Shown piece by piece: positions 36,025 to 43,678 of a stretch of 64,000 nucleotides of DNA (position 1 is its first letter; the number at the start of each line of letters is the position of its first letter). Both the position numbers and the translations under genes were made by a program. The DNA lies in contig JARVGK010000015.1 in the NCBI GenBank assembly GCA_029762535.1, positions 1 through 64,000 of the forward strand, written 5' to 3'. The notes beneath the pieces were generated by a model that was not told the DNA's origin, searched no databases, and was given only the letters and a program-made list of their open reading frames with translations. Origin of the DNA: Thermoplasmatota archaeon. GTDB lineage: Archaea; Thermoplasmatota; Penumbrarchaeia; Penumbrarchaeales; Penumbrarchaeaceae.

Positions 36025-36507
36025 TCACACGGAGGGTTTGAAGCAAACGATATCCTTCATGGTCCCTTCGCGTTCCTTTACGGGCCGCAGGAGAGCTTCG
36101 ACAGGCAGCCCGGTGAGATCCTCATCGGTCTCCTCAACATCGAGAACTCCAAGTATCGATCCGTCAGTTCCCTCGATATCGATCAAGGCCATGCATCTGG
36201 GTTTTTCGAGGGGTTCCCAATGAGCATCTAACTTTGCGAACGTGTAAAGCCTGACAATGCCGGACGTGGGCACCTCTATCCAGTTATTCTCGGGGATCTC
36301 GACGAAGCAGTCCTCGCAGTAAAGCCTGGCCGGGAAAAGGACCTTTGAGCATTTTGGGCACCTGGTCGCAAGGAAGGTACCCTTGTCGCGAAGGTTCTTG
36401 AAGAACCTGTCGCCCGCCCAGCCGTTGGGATACAGGTAGTCTGCCTGCATGTCCCCCCTCCAGTGCATGGGGGATGTGGGATCGGTCTGTTTCTCGAGGA
36501 ACGTCAT
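36025..36507 (-). CDS. DUF35 OB-fold zinc-ribbon protein, second copy
   Basis: 160 residues: an N-terminal helix, a rubredoxin-like zinc ribbon (RCPKCSKVLFPARLYCEDC, four Cys, about 47-65), then an OB-fold ('GIVRLYTFAKLD', 'MALIDIEG'). DUF35 proteins bind thiolase-like partners and help place acyl-CoA between active sites. Its ATG overlaps the stop of the first DUF35 gene by 4 nt, and it has GGAGGTGG nine bases upstream. Confidence 0.88.
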   Translation of the reverse strand: MTFLEKQTDPTSPMHWRGDMQADYLYPNGWAGDRFFKNLRDKGTFLATRCPKCSKVLFPARLYCEDCFVEIPENNWIEVPTSGIVRLYTFAKLDAHWEPLEKPRCMALIDIEGTDGSILGVLDVEETDEDLTGLPVEALLRPVKEREGTMKDIVCFKPSV

Positions 36508-37043
36508 TTTTTACCACCTCCTTTCTTCAAAGGTTTGAAATATTTGATATCGGTGATGGCTCCGGTCCTCTCGGATACATGTTTCCATACGGCTTTCACG
36601 CGCATGCCAATGTGTATCTCATCAGCCTTTACCTCGCCGAAATAGTGCATTATTCCGTGCTTTGGGGATGCGCCGTCGAGGGAGATCACACCTATGAATA
36701 TAGGGTCCTTGATCTTTCTAGCATCAGAGTCGATGTAGGATATGGAGAAGGTCTCTATGGTCCCTGTATCCTCTATCTTTACCCATTCGTCCGTTGGATT
36801 GTAGCATCGCTCGCAGAACATCCGGGGAGGAACGAGGATCCTTCTGCACTTGCGGCATTTTCTGCCGACGATACTTCCCTTCTTCAGCTCCTCGAGGAAC
36901 CTGCTCATGGCCGGTCCAAGAGCCCAGTTGTACTGGACCTCTGGTTCCCACCAGGAATAGGTGATCTTCCTTCCGTAGATGTCCTTGTTGCCAACATGCG
37001 TTCCCCTGGGATCCTTTGGAACCATCTCATCGTTTCCGGTCAT
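36504..37043 (-). CDS. DUF35 OB-fold zinc-ribbon protein, first copy
   Basis: 179 residues. The zinc ribbon KCRKCRRILVPPRMFCERC (about 60-78) and an OB-fold ('GTIETFSISYIDSDA', 'FIGVISLDG') identify DUF35. It follows a thiolase-like gene directly: ATG 37043 lies 3 nt past the thiolase stop, with GGAGG eight bases upstream. The frame is open further upstream but that part is antiparallel shadow of the thiolase gene. Two thiolase-like and two DUF35 genes in series suggest two matched pairs (inference). Confidence 0.88.
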   Translation of the reverse strand: MTGNDEMVPKDPRGTHVGNKDIYGRKITYSWWEPEVQYNWALGPAMSRFLEELKKGSIVGRKCRKCRRILVPPRMFCERCYNPTDEWVKIEDTGTIETFSISYIDSDARKIKDPIFIGVISLDGASPKHGIMHYFGEVKADEIHIGMRVKAVWKHVSERTGAITDIKYFKPLKKGGGKK

Positions 37044-37045
37044 CT

Positions 37046-38209
37046 TCATCCCCTCCTCATAACTATAACAGTTCCCATCTGCATGATATCCCCCCATGCC
37101 TGGCCCACGCCTATTCTGGGATCGCCAGGTATCTGTCTCTTCCCTGCCTTCCCGGCAAGCTGCCAGTAAAGCTCGCAGACCTTCTGGCCCATGGTGGCTG
37201 CTATTGGATTCCCGACCCCCATAAGGCCTCCGGAGGGGCACATCGGCATGTCTCCGTCCCTCTCCGTGACCCCTTCCCTGGTCAGGATGGGAGCCTCTCC
37301 CTTCTTGCACAGGAGAAGACCTTCCATATGATGCAGTTCCTTGTAATCGAAGGGATCGTACGGTTCCGCAAAATCGATCTCCTTTCTGGGGTTGTTTATA
37401 TGTGCCATCTTGTAGGCCATCTTTGCCGCGTTGGCCACGTACTGGGGGAAGTAAAGGTCCCTGTTCGTCCACATGGTCGAGTCTATGTTCCATCCGACCC
37501 CCGATACGAAGACAGGATCGTCGGTGAACTGTCTAACCTTGTCCGCGGAGCAGAAGATCAGGGCAGAAGCGCCGTCGCTCGGAGGGCTTATGTCAAGCCT
37601 CTGAACGGGCCATGCCATGACCTCGGAGTTGAGAACGTCCTCTATGGTTATCTTCTCATCCGGGATCTGTGCGCAAGGATGGCCGACAGCGTTCCTCTTG
37701 TTCTTCACCGCAACACGGGCGATGTCCTCCTTCTTGATGTTGTAGACCGACATGTATCGGTTCATCTCCATGGCGAACAGCCATACGAGATTCGGGTTCA
37801 ACGGCCTGTCGAGGATCGGGTCCCATATGTGTCTGAAGGCCGTTTGGGGATGGGGGTAGCAGCTGCCCATCTTCTCCTCGCAAACGACGAGGGCGATATC
37901 CGCAGCGCCGGAGGCCACGTGCCACCATCCAGCTATCGGGGCGAATACACCTGTTCCGCCACCGTTGAACACTCGAACGTAAGGTTTTCCAGTCCCCGCC
38001 GCGCCGTCGGAAAGGTTCTCACCTTTCATATGGATACCATCGAAAGCATCGGGAGCACTTCCCATGACGACCATGTCTATGTCCTTTTTCTCTATACCTG
38101 CCTCCTCCATAGCCATCTTCGTGGCCAAAAAGGAGAGTTCCTTTCCGGTCTCGAGCATTCTGCGGCGGAATACGGTCATACCCGCCCCAATGACCGCTAC
38201 GTCCTTCAT
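37046..38209 (-). CDS. Thiolase-like protein lacking catalytic Cys and His (SCP2/Ltp2-like)
   Basis: 387 residues of the SCP2-type thiolase fold ('VAVIGAGMTVF' start, 'AIASGL'-type strand as 'WHVASGAADIALVV', C-terminal 'SGGLMGVGNPIAATMGQ'). By alignment to the usual 'CASG' position the nucleophilic Cys is Gly (FNGGGTG), and the usual GHP is GNP, so both the Cys and the activating His are missing. Claisen-type thiolysis is therefore unlikely; a retro-aldolase like Ltp2, which also works with a DUF35 partner, is a better guess. ATG 38209 has GGAGGTG eight bases upstream. Confidence 0.82.
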   Translation of the reverse strand: MKDVAVIGAGMTVFRRRMLETGKELSFLATKMAMEEAGIEKKDIDMVVMGSAPDAFDGIHMKGENLSDGAAGTGKPYVRVFNGGGTGVFAPIAGWWHVASGAADIALVVCEEKMGSCYPHPQTAFRHIWDPILDRPLNPNLVWLFAMEMNRYMSVYNIKKEDIARVAVKNKRNAVGHPCAQIPDEKITIEDVLNSEVMAWPVQRLDISPPSDGASALIFCSADKVRQFTDDPVFVSGVGWNIDSTMWTNRDLYFPQYVANAAKMAYKMAHINNPRKEIDFAEPYDPFDYKELHHMEGLLLCKKGEAPILTREGVTERDGDMPMCPSGGLMGVGNPIAATMGQKVCELYWQLAGKAGKRQIPGDPRIGVGQAWGDIMQMGTVIVMRRG

Positions 38210-38210
38210 A

Positions 38211-39461
38211 TCAAGCACCTCCTTTCTGGAAAATGGCCACAGCACCACTGTTCGACGGTATGCCTCTCCAGGCCTGGGCAAGGCCTATTTCGGCATCATC
38301 GACCTGTCTTCTTCCAGCCTCTCCTCTGAGCTGGACAACTATCTCAAGAGCCTTCTGGAGACCCGTAGCTTCGTAGCAGTTACCAACTCCAAGCGAACCT
38401 CCCGAGACGTTGGTGGGTATAGAACCGTCCCTTCCAAGTTCTCCGTCCTCAAGTAGCATAGCCCCTTCACCAGGCTTTGCTAGATCGAGCGCCTCGAGGT
38501 GCTGAAGTTCCTTGAAAGAGAACCTATCGTCCACCTCTGCTATGTCGATCATCTCTCTCGGCCTTTCGATCCTGGACATTTTGTAAGCCATCCTGGCGGC
38601 CTTCGCGGCGTAACCGCCGTCGAACTCCCTCGTTCCGAGCCAGGGCGTATCGGAGCACCATCCGAAACCGGACATGTACAGCGGCTCGACCCCTAGCTCC
38701 CTGGCCCTCTCCTCGGATGCCAGTACGAAGGCTATGGCACCGTCCACATTGGGGGAGATCTCGAGGGATTTCAAGGGTTTGAATAGATATTGGGACCCCA
38801 TGACATCCTCTGCCGTGATATTCGCCTCATAATCGGCCATGGGATTGTGGAAGGCCGCCTGTTTGTTCTTTGCAACGATCTGGGCACAATGCTCCTCAGT
38901 GGTTCCCGTCGTCCTCAGGTAATGCTGCATCTCCATACCGGCCAGGAAATAGGGATGGACCCTCTGTTTCTCATCTGTAGCCCCTATCAGAGGTTTTGGC
39001 TCCTCCTTAGTGTATGTAGGGGAACCTCCATATCTCGGCCTCTGTACCGGACCGGTGACCGGCCTGTCGAAGATGGGGTCCATGGCATGGAGCATTATCT
39101 CTCCCGGGGTCAAAAGATCGGAGATCTTGCTATGTGCCTCCACAAGTACCGTATCGAGCAGACCAGTCTTTATCTGCATGTATGCGGTACCAAGACCGTA
39201 GAGGCCGTCTCCCGTGATGGTCATGCATGGTCTGAGGACCGCCCCGATCTGATCAGGGACGAACTCATCGAATATCGAGAAACCCTCCCAGTAGTCCTCA
39301 CCGCACGTGATGAAGCTGTCCACATCCTTTCGGACGTCGATCCCCGCATCACGATACGCTTTCTGGCATGCCCCGTACATCATCTCCTTCCACTGAATAT
39401 CCGGTGTCATGGAATTAAAATCGCTGTATCCAACCCCTATAACGCATACTTTTCTGCTCAA
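38211..39461 (-). CDS. Second thiolase-like protein lacking catalytic Cys and His
   Basis: 416 residues, a divergent paralogue of the previous gene. 'VCVIGVGYSDF' opens the fold; the Cys position reads 'TITGDGL' (Thr instead of Cys), and the C-terminal GHP is 'GVGNCYEATG'. Both catalytic residues are absent. It may form a heterodimer with its neighbour (inference). Start is TTG 39461, preceded by GGAGGAGTGATCG; the TTG overlaps the stop codon of a small upstream ORF by 4 nt (TTGA). Confidence 0.82.
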   Translation of the reverse strand: MSRKVCVIGVGYSDFNSMTPDIQWKEMMYGACQKAYRDAGIDVRKDVDSFITCGEDYWEGFSIFDEFVPDQIGAVLRPCMTITGDGLYGLGTAYMQIKTGLLDTVLVEAHSKISDLLTPGEIMLHAMDPIFDRPVTGPVQRPRYGGSPTYTKEEPKPLIGATDEKQRVHPYFLAGMEMQHYLRTTGTTEEHCAQIVAKNKQAAFHNPMADYEANITAEDVMGSQYLFKPLKSLEISPNVDGAIAFVLASEERARELGVEPLYMSGFGWCSDTPWLGTREFDGGYAAKAARMAYKMSRIERPREMIDIAEVDDRFSFKELQHLEALDLAKPGEGAMLLEDGELGRDGSIPTNVSGGSLGVGNCYEATGLQKALEIVVQLRGEAGRRQVDDAEIGLAQAWRGIPSNSGAVAIFQKGGA

Positions 39462-39652
39462 ACGATCACTCCTCCGTTGCCCATGGTCAATATATTGGAC
39501 GGCCCATCATATTCGAGTAAACATGATGGGTCCGTTATCCGTTCGGACCGGGTATACACAAGGACCGCTTCGATCCCCGTTCCGGCCACATCGACAGGAA
39601 CGGTATACTGATAGTAATTATTTTCCATGGGATGCTGTAAATTAACCGACAT
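39458..39652 (-). CDS. Candidate small protein between gctB and the thiolase-like gene
   Basis: 64 codons from ATG 39652 (56 from an inner ATG at 39628). It fills the only sizeable gap in the operon and ends with a TTGA overlap to the next gene, as neighbouring genes do. Codons look coding-like in the middle part, but there is no convincing Shine-Dalgarno site and no recognisable domain. It could be spurious. Confidence 0.35.
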   Translation of the reverse strand: MSVNLQHPMENNYYQYTVPVDVAGTGIEAVLVYTRSERITDPSCLLEYDGPSNILTMGNGGVIV

Positions 39653-39675
39653 GACCGTACAACAAAAATTACGAC

Positions 39676-40440
39676 TTACTTTCCTATTATTATCCCGTCA
39701 GGATCGATCTCCTTCAGACGAAGAAGATCCTCATCAGTTGGAGGAGTTGAGGTCTCAATCTCTTCCGGTATGATGAGATCGAATCCGGTGTTCTCTATAA
39801 CCTGCTCCAGTGTCACTCCAGGATGGAGGCTTATCAGTTTCATGCGGCAGGTATCTTCATCGAACCCCATCAGGGCAAGGTTCGTTATGACCCTGTAAGG
39901 CCCTGTTCCCGGAGGGAGGCCCGCCTCTTCCCTGGACCCCGGACCGTCGATGTATCCGGGTGTGGTTATGAAGTTCACCCTCTCGGGAAGCTTGTCCTTC
40001 TCATGCCGCGCTATGATGATCGTTCTCCACGACAGTGACCCGAAATCGTTTGCGCCTCCGCTCCCGGGAAGCCTGACCTTTGGTGAGTCGTGATCGCCGA
40101 GTACGGTAGAGTTGATGTTCCCGTACATATCCACCTCCGCGCCTCCGAGGAAAGCATAGTCTATCATGCCCCTCTGTCCGGTCTCCATTATTCCTGCGAG
40201 TCCGGTAGCGGCGACAGCCCTGTGCACACATCTGGAATCCCCCACGGACAGAGGAAGTCTTGGGACCTGAGGGGCCATACAACCCGACTCGAAGAATATT
40301 ATCAGGTTCGGTGCATGGGTCTTCTGAGCAAGGAGGCCGGCTATCATGGGAAGGCCGGTGCCAACACCCACGATAACGCCGTCCTCAAGCTGATGGGAGG
40401 CGACTGCCGCCATCATCTGTATCGGTGTGTAATCGGTCAT
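39676..40440 (-). CDS. CoA-transferase class I, beta subunit (glutaconate/3-oxoacid type)
   Basis: 254 residues. 'GVIVGVGTGLPMIAGLLAQ' opens the fold; Glu51 in 'IIFFESGCMAP' sits where the catalytic Glu of glutaconate CoA-transferase beta is expected, and 'LPGSGGANDFGSL' is the conserved CoA-contact loop. It works with the alpha subunit to move CoA between carboxylates through a Glu-CoA thioester. The Glu argues against the IpdAB-type hydrolases, which use the same fold differently. ATG overlaps the alpha stop by 4 nt. Confidence 0.88.
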   Translation of the reverse strand: MTDYTPIQMMAAVASHQLEDGVIVGVGTGLPMIAGLLAQKTHAPNLIIFFESGCMAPQVPRLPLSVGDSRCVHRAVAATGLAGIMETGQRGMIDYAFLGGAEVDMYGNINSTVLGDHDSPKVRLPGSGGANDFGSLSWRTIIIARHEKDKLPERVNFITTPGYIDGPGSREEAGLPPGTGPYRVITNLALMGFDEDTCRMKLISLHPGVTLEQVIENTGFDLIIPEEIETSTPPTDEDLLRLKEIDPDGIIIGK

Positions 40441-41408
40441 CTCAACTCCTCCAGCCTTCTCAGTTCGTATAGCTTCTTGATACCAACGAGGTCGAGGTAC
40501 TCCTCAAAATCCTTGACGGAATAGACCCATCTGTCAAGATATGCATGAAGGTCCTTCTCGTTAGCACCAGCTTTGAGATAATCCTTAAGGTGTTCGTTAT
40601 CGAAGTAATATTCATAGGGCATGTTGCAAGGATGACTGCCCCAAGGCGCCTCGATGACAGCATCGACGCAGAAATAAGGTATGGTGGTCCGTTCAGGGGC
40701 GTCCCTGAAGAACGAATCGGGAACTATCCTCTCCGCCGTGACTATGACCCGTTTTGAGGCTTTTGCCAGGTCATCGTCCTTTACGGTCGTTCCTCTTACG
40801 AGGCAGTTGCCGTACCTGTCGGCATAATGAACGTGTATGATGGAAACGTCCGGCATGAGGGCGGGGAGGGCCGCCAGTTTCTGTCCTGTGAAAGGACATA
40901 CCATGGTCTTTGCCGCGCTGAAATTGAAAGTGTCAGATCCCAGCATGTTCCTGGCGGGGAGGAACGGAAGTCCCATTGCGGCCGCCTTGATCCTCCATGA
41001 TAGGGCCCCGTTTGTCCATTCAACGCATTTTACCCTGCCTGATTCCACCGCTCTCCTTCCGTTCTTGGATAGGCCCCTGGTCTCGAAGGCGAATGAATAG
41101 GCAACATCCACGGCATCCACACAGTCACCTGCGATGAGGACGTCAAGGTCATGGACGGCCGTATGGCCCGATACTCGAAGATGCTTGACCTTTTGCCTCA
41201 CGATCTCGTAGATCATAGGCATGGATATTCTGACGTGTCCGAAGCCTCCGATAGCGAGATATGCACCGTCCTTCACGAACCTATCCACTGCCTCCCTGGC
41301 AGTGGCCGTTTTGTCGATAAGGCCCCTGGCTTTATACTTCCTGTTCCATTCCCTTATCTCATCGGCCGTGCATGCGCTCAACAGTTCTCCATGGCCTTCT
41401 TCGATCAT
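40437..41408 (-). CDS. CoA-transferase class I, alpha subunit (glutaconate/3-oxoacid type)
   Basis: 323 residues. 'GAYLAIGGFGHVRISMPMIYEIVRQ' is the glycine-rich CoA-binding opening; a typical ending 'APWGSHPCNMPYEYYFD' follows. First gene of the long minus-strand catabolic block. ATG 41408 has GAGGT eight bases upstream and a TATA element 33-42 nt upstream; upstream codons to 41459 are not needed. The carboxylic substrate is unknown. Confidence 0.88.
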   Translation of the reverse strand: MIEEGHGELLSACTADEIREWNRKYKARGLIDKTATAREAVDRFVKDGAYLAIGGFGHVRISMPMIYEIVRQKVKHLRVSGHTAVHDLDVLIAGDCVDAVDVAYSFAFETRGLSKNGRRAVESGRVKCVEWTNGALSWRIKAAAMGLPFLPARNMLGSDTFNFSAAKTMVCPFTGQKLAALPALMPDVSIIHVHYADRYGNCLVRGTTVKDDDLAKASKRVIVTAERIVPDSFFRDAPERTTIPYFCVDAVIEAPWGSHPCNMPYEYYFDNEHLKDYLKAGANEKDLHAYLDRWVYSVKDFEEYLDLVGIKKLYELRRLEELR

Positions 41409-41440
41409 TTTCCAGACCTCGACCCGTATTCTCGACCATC

Positions 41441-41450
41441 TTATATAATA
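41441..41450 (-). promoter_or_regulatory. TATA box of the catabolic block (gctA promoter)
   Basis: TATTATATAA on the minus strand, 33-42 nt before ATG 41408, giving a leader of about 10 nt. It lies between gctA and the divergent acyl-CoA dehydrogenase gene. Confidence 0.55.
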
Positions 41451-41557
41451 CTTCAACAAATGGATCTTAATGAAAAAGGGATTAACATATGTCCCAAAGA
41501 TCTCCTTTAAGAAAGTTCCAAATATCCTTGACGGGTTGGGGCATGTGGTGAAATATA

Positions 41558-42697
41558 ATGGATTTCGGCATGAACGAGGAACAGAGAATGCTCAAACAGG
41601 TGATCAAGGAATTCGCTGAGAGGGAGATCGCGCCCATCGCAGCCAAGATCGACCAGGAAGGGTCTTTCGATATGGATATCGTCAAGAAGATGGGGGAAAT
41701 GGGACTGATGGGAATGACCGTCCCGAGGGAATATGGAGGATCAGGCCTAGACAGGATCAGCTACAACATCACCTTGGAGGAGATCGGCAGGGTATCGGCA
41801 TCTATTGGCCTCACGGTGGAGGCACACAACACTCTTGGGGTTGGCCATATCTACGAACTGGGAAACGAGGAACAACGAAGAAAATACCTGCCGAAACTGA
41901 CAAACGGAGAGGGGCTGGCGGCCTGGGCTCTCACCGAGCCCAATGCTGGTTCGGATGCGGGCTCACTTCAGACGACCGCGGTAAGGGATGGGGATCATTA
42001 TATTTTGAATGGTACAAAGCAGTTCATAACGAGCGGTCATGTGGCGGAGGTGTTCACTGTGATGGCCAAGACAGATGTGACCAAGGGCGTCAAGGGGATA
42101 AGCGCCTTCATAGTGGAGAAGGGAACCCCCGGCCTCAAGATGGGCGTTGAAGAGGATAAACTCGGTATGAGAGGGTCGATAACCTCAGAGGTGATCTTGG
42201 AAGACTGCCGTGTTCCCGCCGGCAACTTGATAGGGGAAGAAGGAAAGGGTTTCACCGGGGCTATGAGTATTCTAGATCGAGGCAGGACGGCCATAGGAGC
42301 ATTGGCCGTTGGACTTGCACAGGGGGCTATGGACGAATGTATCTCCTATTCCAAACAGAGAATCCAATTCGAGAAGCCGATATCGAGCTTCCAGGCGATA
42401 CAATGGAAATTGGCGGATATGGCAACGGAGATCGACGCCGCCCGTCTTCTGGTACTTAGGGCCGCGTGGATGGAGGAGATGGGCATGCCCTTCTCAAAAG
42501 AGGCTTCGATGGCGAAGCTGTTCGCCTCCGAGGTCGCGGTAAAGGCGAGCGTTGATGCCGTGCAGATCCATGGAGGTTATGGATATACCAAGGAATATCC
42601 AGTTGAGAGATTCTTCAGGGATTCGAAGCTCTACACCATAGGCGAGGGGACCTCGGAGGTCCAGCGCATGGTCATTTCAAAGAAGATAGGCCTTTAA
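41558..42697 (+). CDS. Acyl-CoA dehydrogenase
   Basis: 379 residues, FAD enzyme of beta-oxidation type. 'AWALTEPNAGSDAGSLQTTA' and 'FITSGHVAEVFTVMA' are the FAD/substrate loops, 'QIHGGYGYTKEYPVERFFRDSKLYTIGEGTSE' is the C-terminal signature, with the catalytic Glu in 'IGEGTSE'. It introduces a trans-2 double bond in an acyl-CoA. ATG 41558 has GTGGTGA six bases upstream. It is divergent from the CoA-transferase/thiolase-like/por block and probably serves the same pathway. Confidence 0.93.
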   Translation: MDFGMNEEQRMLKQVIKEFAEREIAPIAAKIDQEGSFDMDIVKKMGEMGLMGMTVPREYGGSGLDRISYNITLEEIGRVSASIGLTVEAHNTLGVGHIYELGNEEQRRKYLPKLTNGEGLAAWALTEPNAGSDAGSLQTTAVRDGDHYILNGTKQFITSGHVAEVFTVMAKTDVTKGVKGISAFIVEKGTPGLKMGVEEDKLGMRGSITSEVILEDCRVPAGNLIGEEGKGFTGAMSILDRGRTAIGALAVGLAQGAMDECISYSKQRIQFEKPISSFQAIQWKLADMATEIDAARLLVLRAAWMEEMGMPFSKEASMAKLFASEVAVKASVDAVQIHGGYGYTKEYPVERFFRDSKLYTIGEGTSEVQRMVISKKIGL

Positions 42698-42702
42698 AGG
42701 CC
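42689..42702. repeat. 14-bp perfect palindrome over the acyl-CoA dehydrogenase stop codon
   Basis: GGCCTTTAAAGGCC is its own reverse complement and includes the TAA stop. It may be a short hairpin or a protein site; no further support. Confidence 0.4.
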
Positions 42703-42746
42703 ATCGACCGAACGCTTTATTAACGACACGTTGATTCCAAGGGGCA

Positions 42747-43421
42747 ATGATGGGGACGAGCAAGTTCATACATAGAGTGCCGATCATAATGACCGGTATC
42801 GGTATGGTCCTGGTTCTAGTAATGGTCCTGGCCCCTGCGACCCTTCCTCCCGGAGAAGTGATCGGACTAGATGCAAGGGCAAACGCGATGGACTACTGGC
42901 CAAAATGGCGGGACATGGGCCCCTTCCATCTAGCGGCTTACACGTTCGGGGACTTCAATTGCCATCAAAAGGAGGAAAGAACGCTTATCATCAACGGGAA
43001 TCAGATGCCAGTTTGTTCAAGGGACATCGCCATCTTCGTGGGGATCATCCTCGGTTCGGCACTTCTGTTGAGAGCGAAAGCAGATGATTCTCCTTTCGAG
43101 ATATTCCTTGACATCATGCCGCGTAGATTAAACAGAAGTTTTAAGGGACCCTTCAGATGGCTGTTCCCCGCATTCGTTCTGGGGCTCCTCTTCGTGCCGA
43201 CGGCCCTTGACGGAGGTATACAGATGATGTCATCGATGCCCTTTTGGCCGTTCGGATTCGATTACGAAAGCAACAACTTGATGAGGATATTGACGGGTCT
43301 GCCCATGGGGGCATCTCTCGGCATAGTATCGACAATGCTCATTATGACCATATTTTCAAGAAGGGATGACGGAGAGACCCCGCTCATGACCCTCGGAAAA
43401 TGGGCGGTATCCGATCAATGA
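42747..43421 (+). CDS. DUF2085 membrane protein
   Basis: 224 residues. 'FGDFNCHQKEERTLIINGNQMPVCSRDIAIFVGIILG' matches the DUF2085 core (CHQ.peRs, then pvCsRd.GiyiG). Membrane segments are seen near 12-30, 90-107, 133-155 and 190-212. The function of DUF2085 is unknown. ATG 42747 has TTTATTAAC 22-30 nt upstream with no good Shine-Dalgarno site, which fits a leaderless start. The SAMP-like gene follows 24 nt later. Confidence 0.75.
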   Translation: MMGTSKFIHRVPIIMTGIGMVLVLVMVLAPATLPPGEVIGLDARANAMDYWPKWRDMGPFHLAAYTFGDFNCHQKEERTLIINGNQMPVCSRDIAIFVGIILGSALLLRAKADDSPFEIFLDIMPRRLNRSFKGPFRWLFPAFVLGLLFVPTALDGGIQMMSSMPFWPFGFDYESNNLMRILTGLPMGASLGIVSTMLIMTIFSRRDDGETPLMTLGKWAVSDQ

Positions 43422-43445
43422 CAGGTTTCGTTCGGGGGAGACGTA

Positions 43446-43676
43446 TTGGAAGGCTCGAGTTCAAGGGAAAGGGCATTGAGGCTCACATCCTGGAAGGATG
43501 GGGTGGAGAGAACGGTCGAATATGGGGCAAACGAGACCTTAACCGACCTGCTTCGCAGATCGGGATTCTTCATCGACGGAGTTTTGGTGATGCATGGCAA
43601 GGATCCGATCCCCCTAGACACCCCACTTGACCATCTGTACAATATAACGGTTATTGAAGTTATGTCAGGAGGATGA
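43446..43676 (+). CDS. ThiS/MoaD-like small modifier protein with C-terminal diglycine (SAMP-like)
   Basis: 76 residues with a beta-grasp pattern ('VERTVEYGANETLTDLL', 'VLVMHGKDPIPLDTPLD') and the sequence ending 'IEVMSGG'. The Gly-Gly end is the hallmark of ubiquitin-like archaeal modifiers (SAMP) and sulfur carriers ThiS/MoaD. It could be conjugated to proteins or carry sulfur. No E1-like gene is in the window. A TTG start at 43446 with GGGGGAG upstream is used; the last codons overlap the GPN gene region. Confidence 0.75.
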   Translation: MEGSSSRERALRLTSWKDGVERTVEYGANETLTDLLRRSGFFIDGVLVMHGKDPIPLDTPLDHLYNITVIEVMSGG

Positions 43677-43678
43677 AT

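Noticed and set aside
37044-37493. Upstream extension of the first DUF35 gene
   Set aside because: It runs through the thiolase-like gene in another frame; ATG 37043 with GGAGG gives a normal DUF35 protein.
37016-38329. 437-codon open frame on the plus strand
   Set aside because: It lies antisense to the clearly coding thiolase-like gene and its translation has no domain or sensible composition.
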